Shown: positions 1 to 12,300 of the stretch, in pieces
Layout of the letters: every line of letters starts with the position of its first letter
How positions within the stretch are numbered: the stretch's first letter is position 1
Assembly (NCBI GenBank): GCA_037447655.1
Contig: JBBHKE010001396.1
Location: forward strand, 64,001-128,000
Reading direction: 5' to 3'
Length of the DNA: 64,000 nucleotides
Source of the DNA: Zygnema cylindricum
Taxonomy: Eukaryota; Streptophyta; Zygnematophyceae; Zygnematales; Zygnemataceae
Notes under the pieces: model-generated
The model's database searches: none
The model's input: the letters and a program-made list of their open reading frames with translations, nothing else
What the model was told of the DNA's origin: nothing
Translations under genes and position numbers: made by a program

Positions 1-1328
1 GGTTTCCAACTGTTAGAGTTCTATTAAGTCTAGCTGTAATTGGAAACATGGAAGTGCATCAAATGGATGTTAAAACTACTTTCCTTCATGGAGAACTTGA
101 AGAAACTATTTAAATGCAGCAACCAGAAATGTATGTAGAGAAAGGAATAGAAAAACTAGTCTGCAAACTGATGAAATCCTTGTATGGGGTGAAATAGGCC
201 TCTAGACAGTGGAACTTGAAGTTAGATGAATTCCCCACTAAATTATGCATTAAAAGAATCAATTCAGATCATTCTGTGTATATTCTGCAAGGGGAGGATG
301 GTGTACTTTATATTGTTGTTTATATAGATGATGTGCTGCTTATTAGCAAATCTATGGATGAAATCCATCGTATCATGAGAGCATTAAGGTCCAGATTTGT
401 GATAAAGGACCTCGGTGAGGCCAAATACATTTTAGAAATACAAGTAGAGAGAGATAGAAAAAAAAGACAAATCATGTTAACTCAAAAAGAGTCTATTGGT
501 TTCATGCTTGAAAATTTTGATATGAATGAGTCAAAAGGATGTGTCACTCCTATGGAGTACAAACAGAAATTAGGAGTTGATTCTGATTATGGTATTCTAG
601 TTGATGAGGTCATAGAGTCAGAGGAGGAGGATTTCATGGCCTCAAAACCATAAAGAGAGGTAGTTGGTAGTCTCATCAACTTTATGAACTGCATGAGGCT
701 CGATGTAGAAGCTGTTGTGGGAGCCTTAAGTAGAAGTCTGCAAAATCCAAAAAGGGCAGACTGGGAAGCTGCAAAAAGAGTTCTGAGGTATCTAGCAGGG
801 ACCCAGAATCTTAAACTTGTCTTTGGAGGAGGGGAATTCAAGCTGCAAACCTGGAGCAATGCGAGTTATGGCGACATGCCCAGCAAGAAATCAACCACTG
901 GTTTTGTCTTGGAGATCGGAAACGGAACTTGCTGCTGGAGCAGCAAACTTCAGAAAAGTCACCGCTCAATCAACTATGGAGTCAGAATATATGGCAGCAA
1001 GTTTTGCCCTCAAGGAACTCCTATGGGTAAAAGCTCTTTTGCAGGAATTGGGACACATGCAAACTGATCCTCAAGTCATCTGGTGTGACAACAAGGCAGC
1101 TATTGCCATTGCCTCCAATCCCAACCACCACTTTAACAGTAAACACATGGATGTCAGACTGCATTTTGTCCGAGAAAAAGTGTTTTGCAAAAGTGTTAAA
1201 ATTGTGCTACTTACTTGATGAAATATGGTTGCAGATATGCTAACAAAAGCTCTACTTGCACCTAAATTACAATTCTGAAGGAAGGCTATTGGGTTGAGTG
1301 AATAACTGAGTCTAAAGCTTTAGGGGAG
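1..1328 (+). pseudogene. Ty1/copia pol remnant (reverse transcriptase and RNase H), element A
   Basis: The copia pol frame enters from the left edge inside the reverse transcriptase: HQMDVKTTFLHGELEE near 60-110, then SLYGVK, the active-site core VYIDDVLLISKS near 320-355, KDLGEAKYILEIQVERD near 405-455, and RNase H (WSNASYGDMPSKKSTTGF near 852-905, SEYMAASFALKELLWVKALL near 980-1040, WCDNKAAIAIASNPNHHF near 1080-1135, a frame-broken VADMLTKAL near 1228-1258). The frame carries TAA where Tyr is expected twice (near 110 and 650) and TAG where a conserved Gln is expected (near 197), plus small indels near 1200. It ends in a purine tract, gctttaggggag, next to the LTR at 1329. The 5' half lies outside the window. 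It is a decayed 3' half, not an active gene. Confidence 0.93.
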
Positions 1329-2301
1329 TAATGTTTTAAAAGCTTTATCCTAAGTAGATAGAGTTGTGAGGGGAGATTTGTAACTTAGAATATTTTTGGA
1401 TTAAAGATTAGTGTAATACTTACCTCAAATAGTGTGATAGTAAAGAAGTTACTCTAAGAGTATTTGCACGATCACATAGACACGCGTCAACGTTTCAGAC
1501 TATGTAGGGAAGCGGAATGGACATGGACACATGGCATCTATCGAACAAGTGAATTTAAGAAATCGGGCGAACGAAAAATGAACAGGACATCTGGGATTAC
1601 AAATGTATAAGGCAAAGTACCAGTCGTTGTCGGCTGGAAATTGAGTGGGGACCACAGATGGCGTGGTGCTTTGTAAGCACCCCAGATATTCGTAAAAAAC
1701 ATACCACTACGCGCTGGACACATCTACAATTGCTGACTAAGCAAGCCACTTTTGGTGTACGACTTCAATTTGTAAATACCTGATAGAACAGGATTTTGTT
1801 GCTTAGCGAATTATGAAATAGTGTTTCAATATTTAGTTTTAAGCTAGTTGCGGTTTAGTTTTTGGAAGTACCCTTGGTACAGTGACGTACAATTTTGGTA
1901 CCTTGTCACATTATAGTACAGTGATACAGTGCCAGATGTTATTTGCTGATTTGTTTGCTAGTAGTAGACAAACTCCATGAGTATAAGTTTAGGACTTAGT
2001 AAAGTTGTTTGGTATCTAGTTTTGGGAATATGGGAATTTAAAAGGCAGTTTTTAAGAAACTTGCAGCTCTCATATCTTATGGTTTAGTGGGTCACTTATG
2101 CTCTAATTTTGGGAATTAACAGTGTGTATGCTAGTCTGTTTATGTGCCAATTCATGAGGTAATTGGTTCTGTGAGTCAGGTTTTATAGTGTGACAAAAGG
2201 TAGTGTTTGTGAGGAATTCTTGTGAAGCTTCTAATTTTTAGTATGTCTATTTCTACTACTACTACTGCAGCTCCACCTGCACCAATTGTCATAGAACAAC
2301 G
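1329..2301 (+). repeat. 3' LTR of element A (LTR family 1)
   Basis: It starts directly after the purine tract with taatgttttaaaagc, which matches the TGTTGTTTTGAAAGC start of the other family-1 LTRs. It ends in catagaacaacg, matching their ...GAACAACA end. Near the 3' end an ATG at 2243 opens a frame (M-S-I-S-T-T-T-T...I-E-Q) that stays open to the boundary, as in its relatives. The sequence right after the boundary belongs to a different copia family, so element A inserted into that older element. Confidence 0.8.
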
Positions 2302-2786
2302 GAGAGAACTATGGTTGTATTTGGGGGGGGGAAACACAAACATCACCACTTGGAGTGATCCCAGTCACGGGGTGCTCCGATGAGGAGATGTACATTTGGA
2401 TATGTGTTATATGTTGGGAATGGGGCTTGCTGTTGGAGCAGCAATCAATAAAAGGTGATTACCTAGTTTACCATGGAGGCTGAGTACATGGCCTCTTTTT
2501 CGGCTGTGAAAGAGTTAATGTGGGTGAAATCATTGCTACAAGAACTTGGTTATATAAAGAGTGGAGTGCAAAAAGTATCTTTTGATAATCAAGTTGCAAT
2601 TGCAATTACAGCAAACCCAAAGCATCACTTTAAAGCAAAGCATATGATAAATAAGATTGAGCTTTGTTAAAAAGAAGGTTGAGAATAAAATAATTAATTT
2701 GGCATATAGACCTGATGAGGAGATGGTAACACACATGATGACTAAACCGGTTCTTTCTCCCAAATTGTTATTTTGAAGGGAGAAGT
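2302..2786 (+). pseudogene. Copia family-2 RNase H remnant, element E
   Basis: From the LTR boundary the sequence encodes the family-2 RNase H region seen again on the other strand near 20.5-21.0 kb: REL-WLYLGG near 2302-2335, then MEAEYMASFSAVKELMWVKS near 2473-2532, VAIAITANPKHHFKAKHM near 2593-2645, and a frameshifted RPDEEMV-MMTKPVLSPKLLF near 2708-2775. Stops and indels break it. It ends with a purine-rich gaagggagaag before an LTR-like TGTGGACTAAAG start at 2787. It is the older host of the element A insertion. Confidence 0.8.
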
Positions 2787-3395
2787 GTGGACTAAAGCAA
2801 AAGATAAATTAGAAAATAACGGGAGTGTTGAAAATGGTATTTTATCTTCTATATTTTTGTCAGTCTATTTTATTACTAAGGTCCTTATACTTGTCGTAGT
2901 CACTGAGAACTGGCAGACAACCATGGCTGCCTTAAGATGACAAAGAGACAAGCTAAGGGAGCAAGAGGAACATCTCATTGCAATAGATAGGCGGTCAAAC
3001 TAGAAATTGATCTTAGGTCCTACAAATTGACCGCCGTACAGCATAGCCGTCCGTCATATCCATTAGGTCTTGATGAAGCAATACATACATGGGGTGTGAC
3101 TTGTATTTAAAGGTATTATGTCAGACACATTCTATTTAACAGATTATTGAATGACATGAACATGGAACCCACCCAGACATATGAAACAGACGGGACACAC
3201 AGAACGTACGAAACAACATTTAATTTGAACGGACATAATTAAATGTCAGTATCGATCAAACGGCTCACAGTGGAGTCGAAGCACCGGAGTGGTGGTTTGG
3301 AAGTTTATGGAGGAAACATCACCGGATAACACATGGCAGCCTAGTAGTGGACAGGAGATGTTGCGGAGGGATGAACCACGGCTCAGGAGTTCACC
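2787..3395 (+). repeat. LTR family-2 start and unassigned flank
   Basis: TGTGGACTAAAG follows the purine tract of element E and resembles the TGTGGTCTTAAA start of the family-2 LTR on the minus strand at 20472. The two share a block reading acttgtcgyagtcactga followed by a ccatggctgcc-like stretch (2890-2935). Beyond about 2935 no convincing homology was seen. The LTR end cannot be placed, and no gene is visible to 3395. Confidence 0.5.
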
Positions 3396-3480
3396 ACCAC
3401 CTCTAAAAAACCCTAAAAAACCCAAAAAAACTCTAAAAAACCCTAAAAAACCCTAAAAATCCCGCAAAACCTTTAAATAA
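3396..3480. repeat. Degenerate CCCTAAAAAA array
   Basis: About seven units of a 10-bp motif close to CCCTAAAAAA (ccctaaaaaa, cccaaaaaaa, ctctaaaaaa, ccctaaaaat, ccttaaat). It resembles a plant CCCTAAA telomere repeat with extra A residues and could be an interstitial telomere-like tract or simple A-rich expansion. It lies at the left edge of the nested foldback block. Confidence 0.6.
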
Positions 3481-4974
3481 CCCTTAAATGTGATGTCATA
3501 TACGGACGTTGTATGTTAGTGTACGGTAACTATATGAATGCGAATAAAGATACGAGTTTTATAAATTCAAAATCGTTTGATGCACACTGTACGTAGTAAT
3601 CGATAGTTTACTCCGTGTGTTTTATGCGCATAAGACATCGTATAAAACAAAATGGCGTAATAGCATAGTTGTCCTATTCGTACGGATTTGATGTTTTTCC
3701 GAAAACTACGTTGTATTTGCTTGTTTCGTAAATTTCGTACGTTTTACACTATACGGAAAGAGACGTTGCTTCATTTGCGCGCGTGTATTTCTATCTGTCC
3801 TCTCACTCCGTCTTCAAAAGGAAGCTCGCATTGGAGACTTCGTAAATTCCGCCGCTCGCCGCTAGTTCGTAGCACTTTTCAATGTTTTTAGGGTATTAAA
3901 ATTTTAAAAATTTTGAAATTTGAATATAAAAAAAAAGTACAAATTTTATTATGAATTATATAAAATTTGAAATTGTTTTATGCAAACTATACGTAGTAAT
4001 CATGGCCAATCGCTATTAGCGCAATGAACGTTAATTCCATGCCTTTTTTTTTTTCTAAATTCTCAAATCGCATAACTTATTCTATTTTTTCCTTTACGCC
4101 ATTTGGTGTTATTTTCAAAGTACTGTACAAAACGAAAGTACGTTGTCGTTTAAATAGTGTGGTGTACGGTCATTTTTTAGATCGTACAAAATTGTACCTT
4201 TCTCAGTGAAAAAGTACAATTCATTATGTTTAGTAACCGCGGACGTAAGAGAACGTGCGTTCTAAAATGGGAAAAAAACCAGATAATGACATACGGTATG
4301 ACATGTATGTATGAATCTTTTACGTGACTACGTACGATTTCAAAAAAATTGCACGAGTACCTATATTAGTGTAAGCATGTTTGCAACCGACATTTACTTT
4401 TTTCAAAGACCCCAATTAGCATTAGTAAACAATTATAATGTGTGTTTTTTTTGAAAATTTTCAAATTCCTAATTAGCGTAAATCACCGTAATTATTCCTA
4501 TACGCTAAAGAAACCTCAACGCTAATAGCGATTGATGGTGTAGTTTAATCTGTGCGTTTTATGCGCATAGGACATGTATATATAATGGCGCAATTCGAAC
4601 TTTGATAAATTTCGTACTAACATATCCTACAATTTAATATAGGAATTGATCATGACAGTGATTGTTTTGGTTGCGCACAGTCACTTACATCACTTTGTCA
4701 AAAATTGTACGTTTGAAGTACATATTGGTACAAATAAAGTACCTTAGAGTAACAAATTTGACGGTCAATCGGTTGGACAACTTTGATTTTAAAATATTGT
4801 TTCAACCGCTTAAATATTTATCGCGCTTCCGTACGTCAACCGTCATAATAAAATTAGCAATTCACACGGTCGGCGGAAGTTTACGGTAACAAAATTGCTG
4901 CAACCACTTGTAAATAAAAGTATTGCAGACAATCACTTTTTGTCTTTACATGAGCTCCACAGTGTGAGTACTTA

Positions 4975-5363
4975 GCCGCAAAATTGAAATTTAATCGTAT
5001 AAGCTTACTTTGAATTTAGACGTAAAGTGAAACGAAACCTCGTTAAACTAAAGTATTGTAAGTCTTATACGGAAATATTAACAAGCACGAGACGAAATAA
5101 ACTTTGTACACTAATAAAACGAACCGGCGTAAAAATATCAATTGAAATTAAATGAAAAAAATGCGCGTCGTCACGCGCGACGAAATCGAGACACACTATC
5201 TACGAATTTATATTCTTACATTGACATCAAAATTTCGTTTGGTGCGTTTTAATATTTCCGTACAAAACTTGCAGTAGTTCAGTTTAGTTTAAAGAGGTTT
5301 TGTTTCAATTTGTGTCTAAGTTCAATGTAACGTATAGACGATTAAATTTCAATTTTGCGGCTA
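4975..5363. mobile_element. Palindromic MITE nested between larger arms
   Basis: Both ends carry ccgcaaaattgaaatttaat in opposite orientation with about 340 bp between them. The interior shows further imperfect symmetry (aaacctcgttaaactaaag against tagtttaaagaggttttg). It has no coding potential. It separates the left arm of the surrounding foldback element from the TIR element starting at 5363. Confidence 0.65.
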
Positions 5364-6144
5364 AAGGTAACCTTCCATAAGGCGTTCCCAATAATTGTAC
5401 GGTCATGTTTACTGGCAGTAATATTTGTAACACCTTTCTTTTCGGTCGTGTCAGCGAGGCAAAAATTGCTTACGTGTTGGATTACGGTTGGTACCACGTA
5501 AGATCCAGTTGAGCCGGCAAGGAATAGAATAATGAAAGTTTTGAAAAGTATAATATCTCAACTGCGTATCTGTACGGGTGGACGTCAATTAAAATATCTA
5601 GTAGCGTCACGCTAATGTACAATCTGAACGTTCTTGCATATGTCGTTGTACCAACGGCCACGAAAACCGTTGCAAAATGAAAATTTGTACAAATCTCCAT
5701 AATTGTACCATTTGTACGTTCATGTGTTATCGCTATACTAGCGGAGGCGTGACAGAATGTCCTACAACCAAGATTTTGTTGTCAAACAGAGTGACTTTTA
5801 TGTCAGAAGGTACACACCATTTGCCACATGTAAGTTTATAACTTCACGTCCGTCGTGAATAAACTCTGACTTTTACAAGTGGACTAGTACACGCGTCCAA
5901 TAAGCGCAAACTATCCTTCGAGGACAGTCGGAGGAGACTCGCCAAGTACTGGATAGAAGGGGCGTTTTCATAGAAAATTCAAAAGCGGATGGTGGAAGTT
6001 TTCGCCAAAAAGTCTGGAGATTCTTAACAAATTTTTGGTAAACATCTTTTGTAAAAAAAAAAAAAAAAAACGGTACGGCTTAGTACGAAAAGGTACTTTC
6101 TAGTAAACAACCCACTTTTCGCCTGATGGATGGTTACCCTAAGT
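5363..6144. mobile_element. PIF/Harbinger-like MITE, TIR copy 1
   Basis: The left end reads ggtaaccttccataaggcg and the right end is its near-perfect inverse, cgcctgatggatggttaccc, followed by taa. Copies at about 14640, 18287 and 42637 share the ends or interior (gtttactggcagtaat, cacttttcgcctgatgga). TAA/TTA next to the TIRs fits the 3-bp target duplication of PIF/Harbinger, but no transposase is present, so the superfamily call is inferred. The interior is non-coding. Confidence 0.65.
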
Positions 6145-7220
6145 GCTCTCACCGTGGAGCTCATGTAAAGACAAAAAGTGACTGTCTGCAACATTTTTAT
6201 TTACATGTGGTTGCCGCATTTTTGTTACCGTAAACGTTCGCCGGCCGTTTGAATTGCTAATTTTATTATGACGGTCGACGTCCGCAAGCGCGATATAATT
6301 TTAAGCAGTTGAAACAATATTTTAAAGTCAAGGTTGTCCAACCTATTGACCATCAAATTTGTAACTCAACGGGACTTTATTTGTACCAATTTGTACTTCA
6401 AACGTACATTTTTTGACAAAGTGACGTAAGTGACTGTGCGCAACCAAAACAGTCACTGTCATGATCAATTCCCTTTAATAATTTCTAGTGTTGTGTATCG
6501 GTAAGGATTTGCCGAAACCCAATATGGACCTTTTTTCGGGTACCCGATAATCGATGTATTGGTACGATATATCGCCATCGGTGTTATCGCCGATAAACAA
6601 CCGATATTTATCGGTTATTGTCGGTGATAAACCGACATCGATAACTATTGGTGATAATTGGATGGACCGTACAAATAAATATGGTGGCTGTAAATGGCGG
6701 CAGTCTGACAAATGTGTTCAGTCCATAGATGTCCCGTGCGCATATTACGCAAGGTATAAACTAACGAGTACTATCTGCGGTACGCATCAAACGATGATGA
6801 AAAAGTAAATTAAATGCGTACCTTACTTTGTATCGTACGATATTTTTACAATTACGTACAGTGTCCGTCGCTGTTTGTACATTTTAGGGCTATTTTACGA
6901 GATTTTTTAGGGTTTCCAAGGTACATTGCCCTGCGTTCCTATATATTTCAGTACGGTTGCCGTAGATATTCCGTACTATTAGGTTTTTTAGGGTACACTT
7001 TCATACAATTTCGTACATTATTGATAAATTTCCGTACTTTTTTAGATTTTTAAGGATTTTCTAAGATTACGCTTTTCATACGTTTTTGTTTTTTGGCGTA
7101 CAGTCAAATTTACACAAATTTTACGAAAAGTATGAAAAAGACGATTACTACGTAGTTTTTGTAAAAAAGTTAAAATCCGTACGAATTGGTTATCGACGGT
7201 TCAGTCTGCTCCGTTCGTCT

Positions 7221-7608
7221 GTTCGTTTTCTTTTTTAAAAAGTTTGATTCTCGAATTTCACAATGTATTTTTTTTTTTTGTTTCGGTAGTATAGTTTTAG
7301 AACTATAAAGAGTTATTTTAACTTTGTCTACGTTTACGTGCTGCGCTGTCCGTAATTATTTTTCCAGTTAAAAAGATACGGAACAGATTGTTATACGTGG
7401 CATTCCACACTATATAATGTAAATAATGTAAAACAGTATATTATAAAGTACTATAGTATGCGTACTATATATATTTTAAGTTATCGCCTATAAGGAATTT
7501 GTTGGTCTCCGACCGATATATTGGAAATCTGACCGTTCGATAACCGATAACTATCGGTATTGGTGTTATCGTGACAAGTTTTTTACCGATACAAACCACT
7601 AATGATTT
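7221..7608. other. AT-rich spacer
   Basis: AT-rich sequence with poly-T runs and repeated accgataacta/tatcggt words, related to ccgataa...tcggttatt near 6545-6660. No gene is seen. Confidence 0.4.
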
Positions 7609-8740
7609 TAGCCATTTCTGTACTTAGCCATTTCTGTACTTAGCCATTTCTGTACTTAGCTATTTCGGTACTTAGTTATTTCCGTACTTAGCCATTTCCG
7701 TACTTAGCCATTTCCGTACTTAGCCATTTCCGTACTTAGCCATTTCCGTACTTAGCCATTTCCGTACTTAGCCATTTCCGTACTTAGCCATTTCCGTACT
7801 TAGCCATTTCCGTACTTAGCCATTTCCGTACTTAGCCATTTCCGTACTTAGCCATTTCCGTACTTAGCCATTTCCGTACTTAGCCATTTCCGTACTTAGC
7901 CATTTCCGTACTTAGCCATTTCCGTACTTAGCCATTTCCGTACTTAGCCATTTCCGTACTTAGCCATTTCCGTACTTAGCCATTTCCGTACTTAGCCATT
8001 TCCGTACTTAGCCATTTCCGTACTTAGCCATTTCCGTACTTAGCCATTTCCGTACTTAGCCATTTCCGTACTTAGCCATTTCCGTACTTAGCCATTTCCG
8101 TACTTAGCCATTTCCGTACTTAGCCATTTCCGAACTTAGCCATTTCCGTACTTAGCCATTTCCGTACTTAGCCATTTCCGTACTTAGCCATTTCCGTACT
8201 TAGCCATTTCCGTACTTAGCCATTTCCGTACTTAGCCATTTCCGTACTTAGCCATTTCCGTACTTAGCCATTTCCGTACTTAGCCATTTCCGTACTTAGC
8301 CATTTCCGTACTTAGCCATTTCCGTACTTAGCCATTTCCGTACTTAGCCATTTCCGTACTTAGCCATTTCCGTACTTAGCCATTTCCGTACTTAGCCATT
8401 TCCGTACTTAGCCATTTCCGTACTTAGCCATTTCCGTACTTAGCCATTTCCGTACTTAGCCATTTCCGTACTTAGCCATTTCCGAACTTAGCCATTTCCG
8501 TACTTAGCCATTTCCGTACTTAGCCATTTCCGTACTTAGCCATTTCCGTACTTAGCCATTTCCGTACTTAGCCATTTCCGTACTTAGCCATTTCCGTACT
8601 TAGCCATTTCCGTACTTAGCCATTTCCGTACTTAGCCATTTCCGTACTTAGCCATTTCCGTACTTAGCCATTTCCGTACTTAGCCATTTCCGTACTTAGC
8701 CATTTCCGTACTTAGCCATTTCCGTACTTAGCCATTTCCG
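7609..8740. repeat. 16-bp minisatellite, about 71 units
   Basis: Head-to-tail array of the 16-mer CCGTACTTAGCCATTT without spacers, 1132 bp long. The first units differ (ctgtac, ctatttcggtac, ttatttccgtac) and two internal units read ccgaactt; nearly all others are identical. Homogeneity in the body and drift at the left edge fit recent amplification by unequal exchange or replication slippage. It ends about 620 bp before the start codon of the glycosyltransferase-like gene. The 16-mer contains CCGTAC, also abundant in the flanks (8800-8825) and in first introns of two genes. Confidence 0.98.
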
Positions 8741-8886
8741 TCGACTTCACCAGTTCACCGTCCATCAGTCGAATCAAAGCACGCGGACGCAGAGAGAATG
8801 TCCGTACGCTATTCCGTACGATTCTTGGCGACGCCTAACGGAGGAGAGTCCTTACACTGAAAGCGAGATCGCGCCAGCCTGCGTCT

Positions 8887-9359
8887 TCTCTCGCTCCCTC
8901 TCTCTCTCCCTCTCCCTCCCTCTTTCTCTCCCTCTCCCTCTCTATCTCCCACTCCCTCATTCTCTCCCTCTCCCTCTCTCTCTCCCACTCCCTCTCCCTC
9001 GCCCTCTCCCTCCCTCTTTCTATCCCTCTCCCTCTCCCTCCCTCTTTCTCTCCCTCTCCCTCTCTATCTCCCACTCCCACTCCCTCTCCCTCTCCCTCTC
9101 CCTCTCTCTCTCCCACTCCCTCTCCCTCTCCCTCTCCCTCTCCCTCTCCCTCTCCCTCTCCCTCTCCCTCTCTCTCCCTCTCCCTCTCCCTCTCCCTCTC
9201 CCTCTCTCTTTCCCACTCCCTCTCCCTCTCCCTCTCCCTCTCCCTCTCCCTCTCCCTCTCCCTCTCTCTCTCCCTCATCTCCCTCTCCCTCTCTCTCTCC
9301 CACTCCCTCATTCTCTCCCTCTCCCTCTCCCTCTCCCTCTCCCTCTCCCCCCCCCCCCT
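8887..9359. repeat. CTCCCT microsatellite in the 5' leader
   Basis: About 470 bp of (CTCCCT)n with CTCTCT, CCACTC and CATTCT interruptions, ending in a C run one base before the ATG at 9361. Long apparent frames rich in Glu/Arg/Gly on the complementary strand are artefacts of the repeat. It may form part of the promoter or 5' UTR; a similar tract precedes the ATG at 59754. Confidence 0.95.
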
Positions 9360-9360
9360 C

Positions 9361-12300
9361 ATGGCCGCCCACGTCACACTGCCGCGGCTGGCGCTGGCCG
9401 GGCTGCTGCTTTTGTCGGCTAGTGCTGGAAACTTCGCGGAAGCTTCCTCGCATCGCTGGGTGTCGGACGTCCACGAGCTGACGCGTCGGCCGGGCGAGAA
9501 GGTACGTCACGTCACGGGATGCGGTACGGAATGGTACGGATCGGAACGGACGGGGATAGGTAGCGCGGGACAGGCTGGATGGTTTGGCTGAATTGTACGG
9601 AACGAAAAAGGTACGGACATGAGAATGGTACGGACATTAAAACGGTACGGGATTAGTGTAGAGATCTGATTAACATTAATGGAGAGATCTGGTTTTTTGA
9701 CAAAAAAAAAATAAAAAAATCGTAAAAACACAACAATTAAGAAGAAATTTGATTTTTGCAGGAGGAAAAACGAGCGCCGGGGTGTATTTTATTTATGGAT
9801 GATCGTCAATTTAACACAGAATATAACGATTTGGAAAAATGGGGAGAGGAAGCCCCATTTTGGTTATTTTCTAGAGTCATAAATAGGTAATCAAAAAATT
9901 TCTTCCCTCTTTTGTTTTTCTTTTGTTTTCCTTTTTTTTTTACCCTCTTCCCCCTCTTTATTTTTTTTAGTTTTTTTTTTCTTTTCTTTTGTTCGTTTTC
10001 TTTTTTTTTTGAAGTTTTGTTCCATATTCCCTTTTTTTCTTCTTCTCCCATTTTGGTTTTTTTTTATGTACAATGGAAAAGGTTCCGAGGAGTTTTTTAT
10101 GGGATGGTAGAAATTATTGTCAATTTCAATAATTTTATTATCTAGTCGATAAATTTAGAAATTTTAGAAATCCATTGTCAATGTCGAAACTTTATGGAAT
10201 TTCAAAAATAAAATTGCCGATCCCAAAATGTTTTGAAACTTAAGAAATTGTTGTGAATTTTGATAGATTTTAGAAATCCCTGTCAATTTTGTTATTTTTA
10301 AAAATTTAGATTTCATTTGTCAATGTCGATTAATATTTGAAATTTTAGAATCATCGTCAATGTCGACAATTTACGATGGTAATGTCGATTCTAGAAACCG
10401 ATTTCCCTCCATTCCCTCCCTACCTTCCCCCCTCACTCCGCTCTCCCTCTCCCCCGACCCTCCTCCCTCCCTCTCCCCCCCTCTACCTACCTCTCTCTCT
10501 TTCTCTGCTTTTCTTATAGTTTGTATTGCTTGAAATTGGAGTTATGCTACATGAAAATAGAGGGCATATACAGATCGGCACAGATATTTGTTCATTTTTA
10601 TCCCTCTTTCTCTCCCCCTCTCCCTCTCCCTTTCCCTCTCCCTCCCTCTTTTTATAGTTTTTATTGCTTAAATTGGCGTTTTATTGGTATAAAAAATGCA
10701 GGGCCTATGCCGACCGTTATGGATATCGGTTCATTTTAGGGAATTTGAAGGACTACGCGACAAAACCGTTACGTGCCGCTTCTTGGTATAAGGTTTGTTT
10801 CCTTGAATCTGTATTTTAGTGTTTTTAGGGTTTTATTTCTACTTTTCCCGTTTCCCGTTTGTTTTTTTCTCTCATTCTTGTCCTTTTTTCCTTTTCCTCC
10901 CTTTTTTTCGCTTGCATTTGTTTTTGTTTTTTTTGTTGTTTTTGTTCTTGTTCTTGTTCTTTTTTTTGTTATGGTTTACTATCTTCTCTTTTTTTTTTTT
11001 TCATATCTTCCTTCCATTTTCCCTTTCCTTTTCCATTTTCTTTTTCTTTTCCTTTTCCGTTTCCTTTTCCTTTTCCTTTACCTTTGCCTTTGCCTTTTCC
11101 TTTTCCTTTTCCTTTCCATTTTCCTTTCCCTTTTCCTTCTCCTTTTCCTTCTCTTTTTCCTTCTCCTTTTCTCCTTCTCCTTCTCCTTTTCCTTTCCTTT
11201 TCCTTTTCTTACCCCAGCCTTTCTTTTTTTTTGTGTCATTTCCTTTCCGTTTCTTAACGAGAATTGCGAAACTTTTGGCTGTCAGGTCTTATAAGGTTCA
11301 TATAGAGAATTTGAGTGTCAAGTAGCTAAAATCTGCCTTTCAATAACATATTGTATGCAACAACATGTTGTATAATACATGTTAATATTCATAATTAAAT
11401 TCTTCCGTATGCAAGAAAACATCAAGTATCAAGCTTTCGTATACAGATATTGATAATTTCTAACATTACCAATATGAATTGCTTTACCTGGTGAACAAAA
11501 GTTTGGGTTCTAAATTATCCTGATTTAAAAAATATCAAATTGAATGCAACTTTCATTCTTGCCCTTATACACATTATTATTTTTTCTCTTTTTGCAGGTC
11601 CTATTCGCGAAAGCTCAACTCCAATGCTGTTGTCAATGGGTTTTTTTTATCGATTCTGATGCTTATTTTGCAATGAACGGCCAAAATTTGTCGATCGAAT
11701 CCTGGTTGCATCGAATTACTGAACCCACTTATTTTGATTACCTTAAACACTTAAATGTCAATATGACAACACAAATCTGGTTTCTGCAGTTGCCCAAAAA
11801 CCTTCTAGAATCGCCAGAAGTTGAAGATGGTTTAATCGCTTTATTTCCAAGAAACGGAGATAATACAGATTGTGCATGTGGAGGGAGAATTCCTTCCCAG
11901 CCGGATGTTTTCTTTTACGAACCTGAAGATAAAATAAAATGTTTTTTCGGTTTTATAAATGCAGGGCAGTTCATGTTACGAAACTCGACTTTAACACATC
12001 AGGTGAGATTATTATCGTTTGTTTGAAGGAAAGTAAGCCGTGTATCGCTATTAATGTTAATATTTTTCTCGCCACTGAAATCAACTTTTTAACGTGCACT
12101 AGTGTCCGATTTTCATTTGGAGAAGGTAGAACTTTACCTTTCTATCACTATCGACAAGAGTGCACGGAGAAAAATGAGTCTAAAGACCGAAAGAAACATT
12201 AAAGCTAATAGTGGTACACGATGTAGTACAGAATTCAGTATGGAAAAGATTGTTGTGACATTTTATATATATTTGAATAATTTGGTATGTCTTATAACAT

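Larger units (their letters stand above)
3481..7220. mobile_element. Nested foldback/MITE block
   Basis: Several imperfect inverted repeats sit inside one another. The outer pair is about 3560-3650 with 6710-6800 (gtttgatgc..., tatgcgca...gacatc). The middle arms are about 4640-4975 with 6145-6480, both carrying gatcatgacagtga, gcgcacagtcact and gtctttacatgagctcca. Inside lie a palindrome with ends at 4975 and 5363 (ccgcaaaattgaaatttaat at both) and a TIR element at about 5363-6144. No coding frame longer than 85 codons is convincing. CGTAC and GTACG words are common throughout. This looks like successive insertions of non-autonomous DNA elements. Confidence 0.75.

Noticed and set aside
7609-8740. 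CRISPR-like array
   Set aside because: Units are 16 bp and directly adjacent with no unique spacers, and the genome is eukaryotic; it is a minisatellite.
8835-9510. Glu/Arg/Gly-rich frames of 148-180 codons on minus
   Set aside because: They are translations of a CT/GA microsatellite; the + strand carries the real exon 1 at 9361.
10773-11325. Phe/Ser/Leu-rich frames up to 173 codons on +
   Set aside because: Three overlapping frames are open at once across a TTTTCC tract lying in an intron of the glycosyltransferase-like gene.
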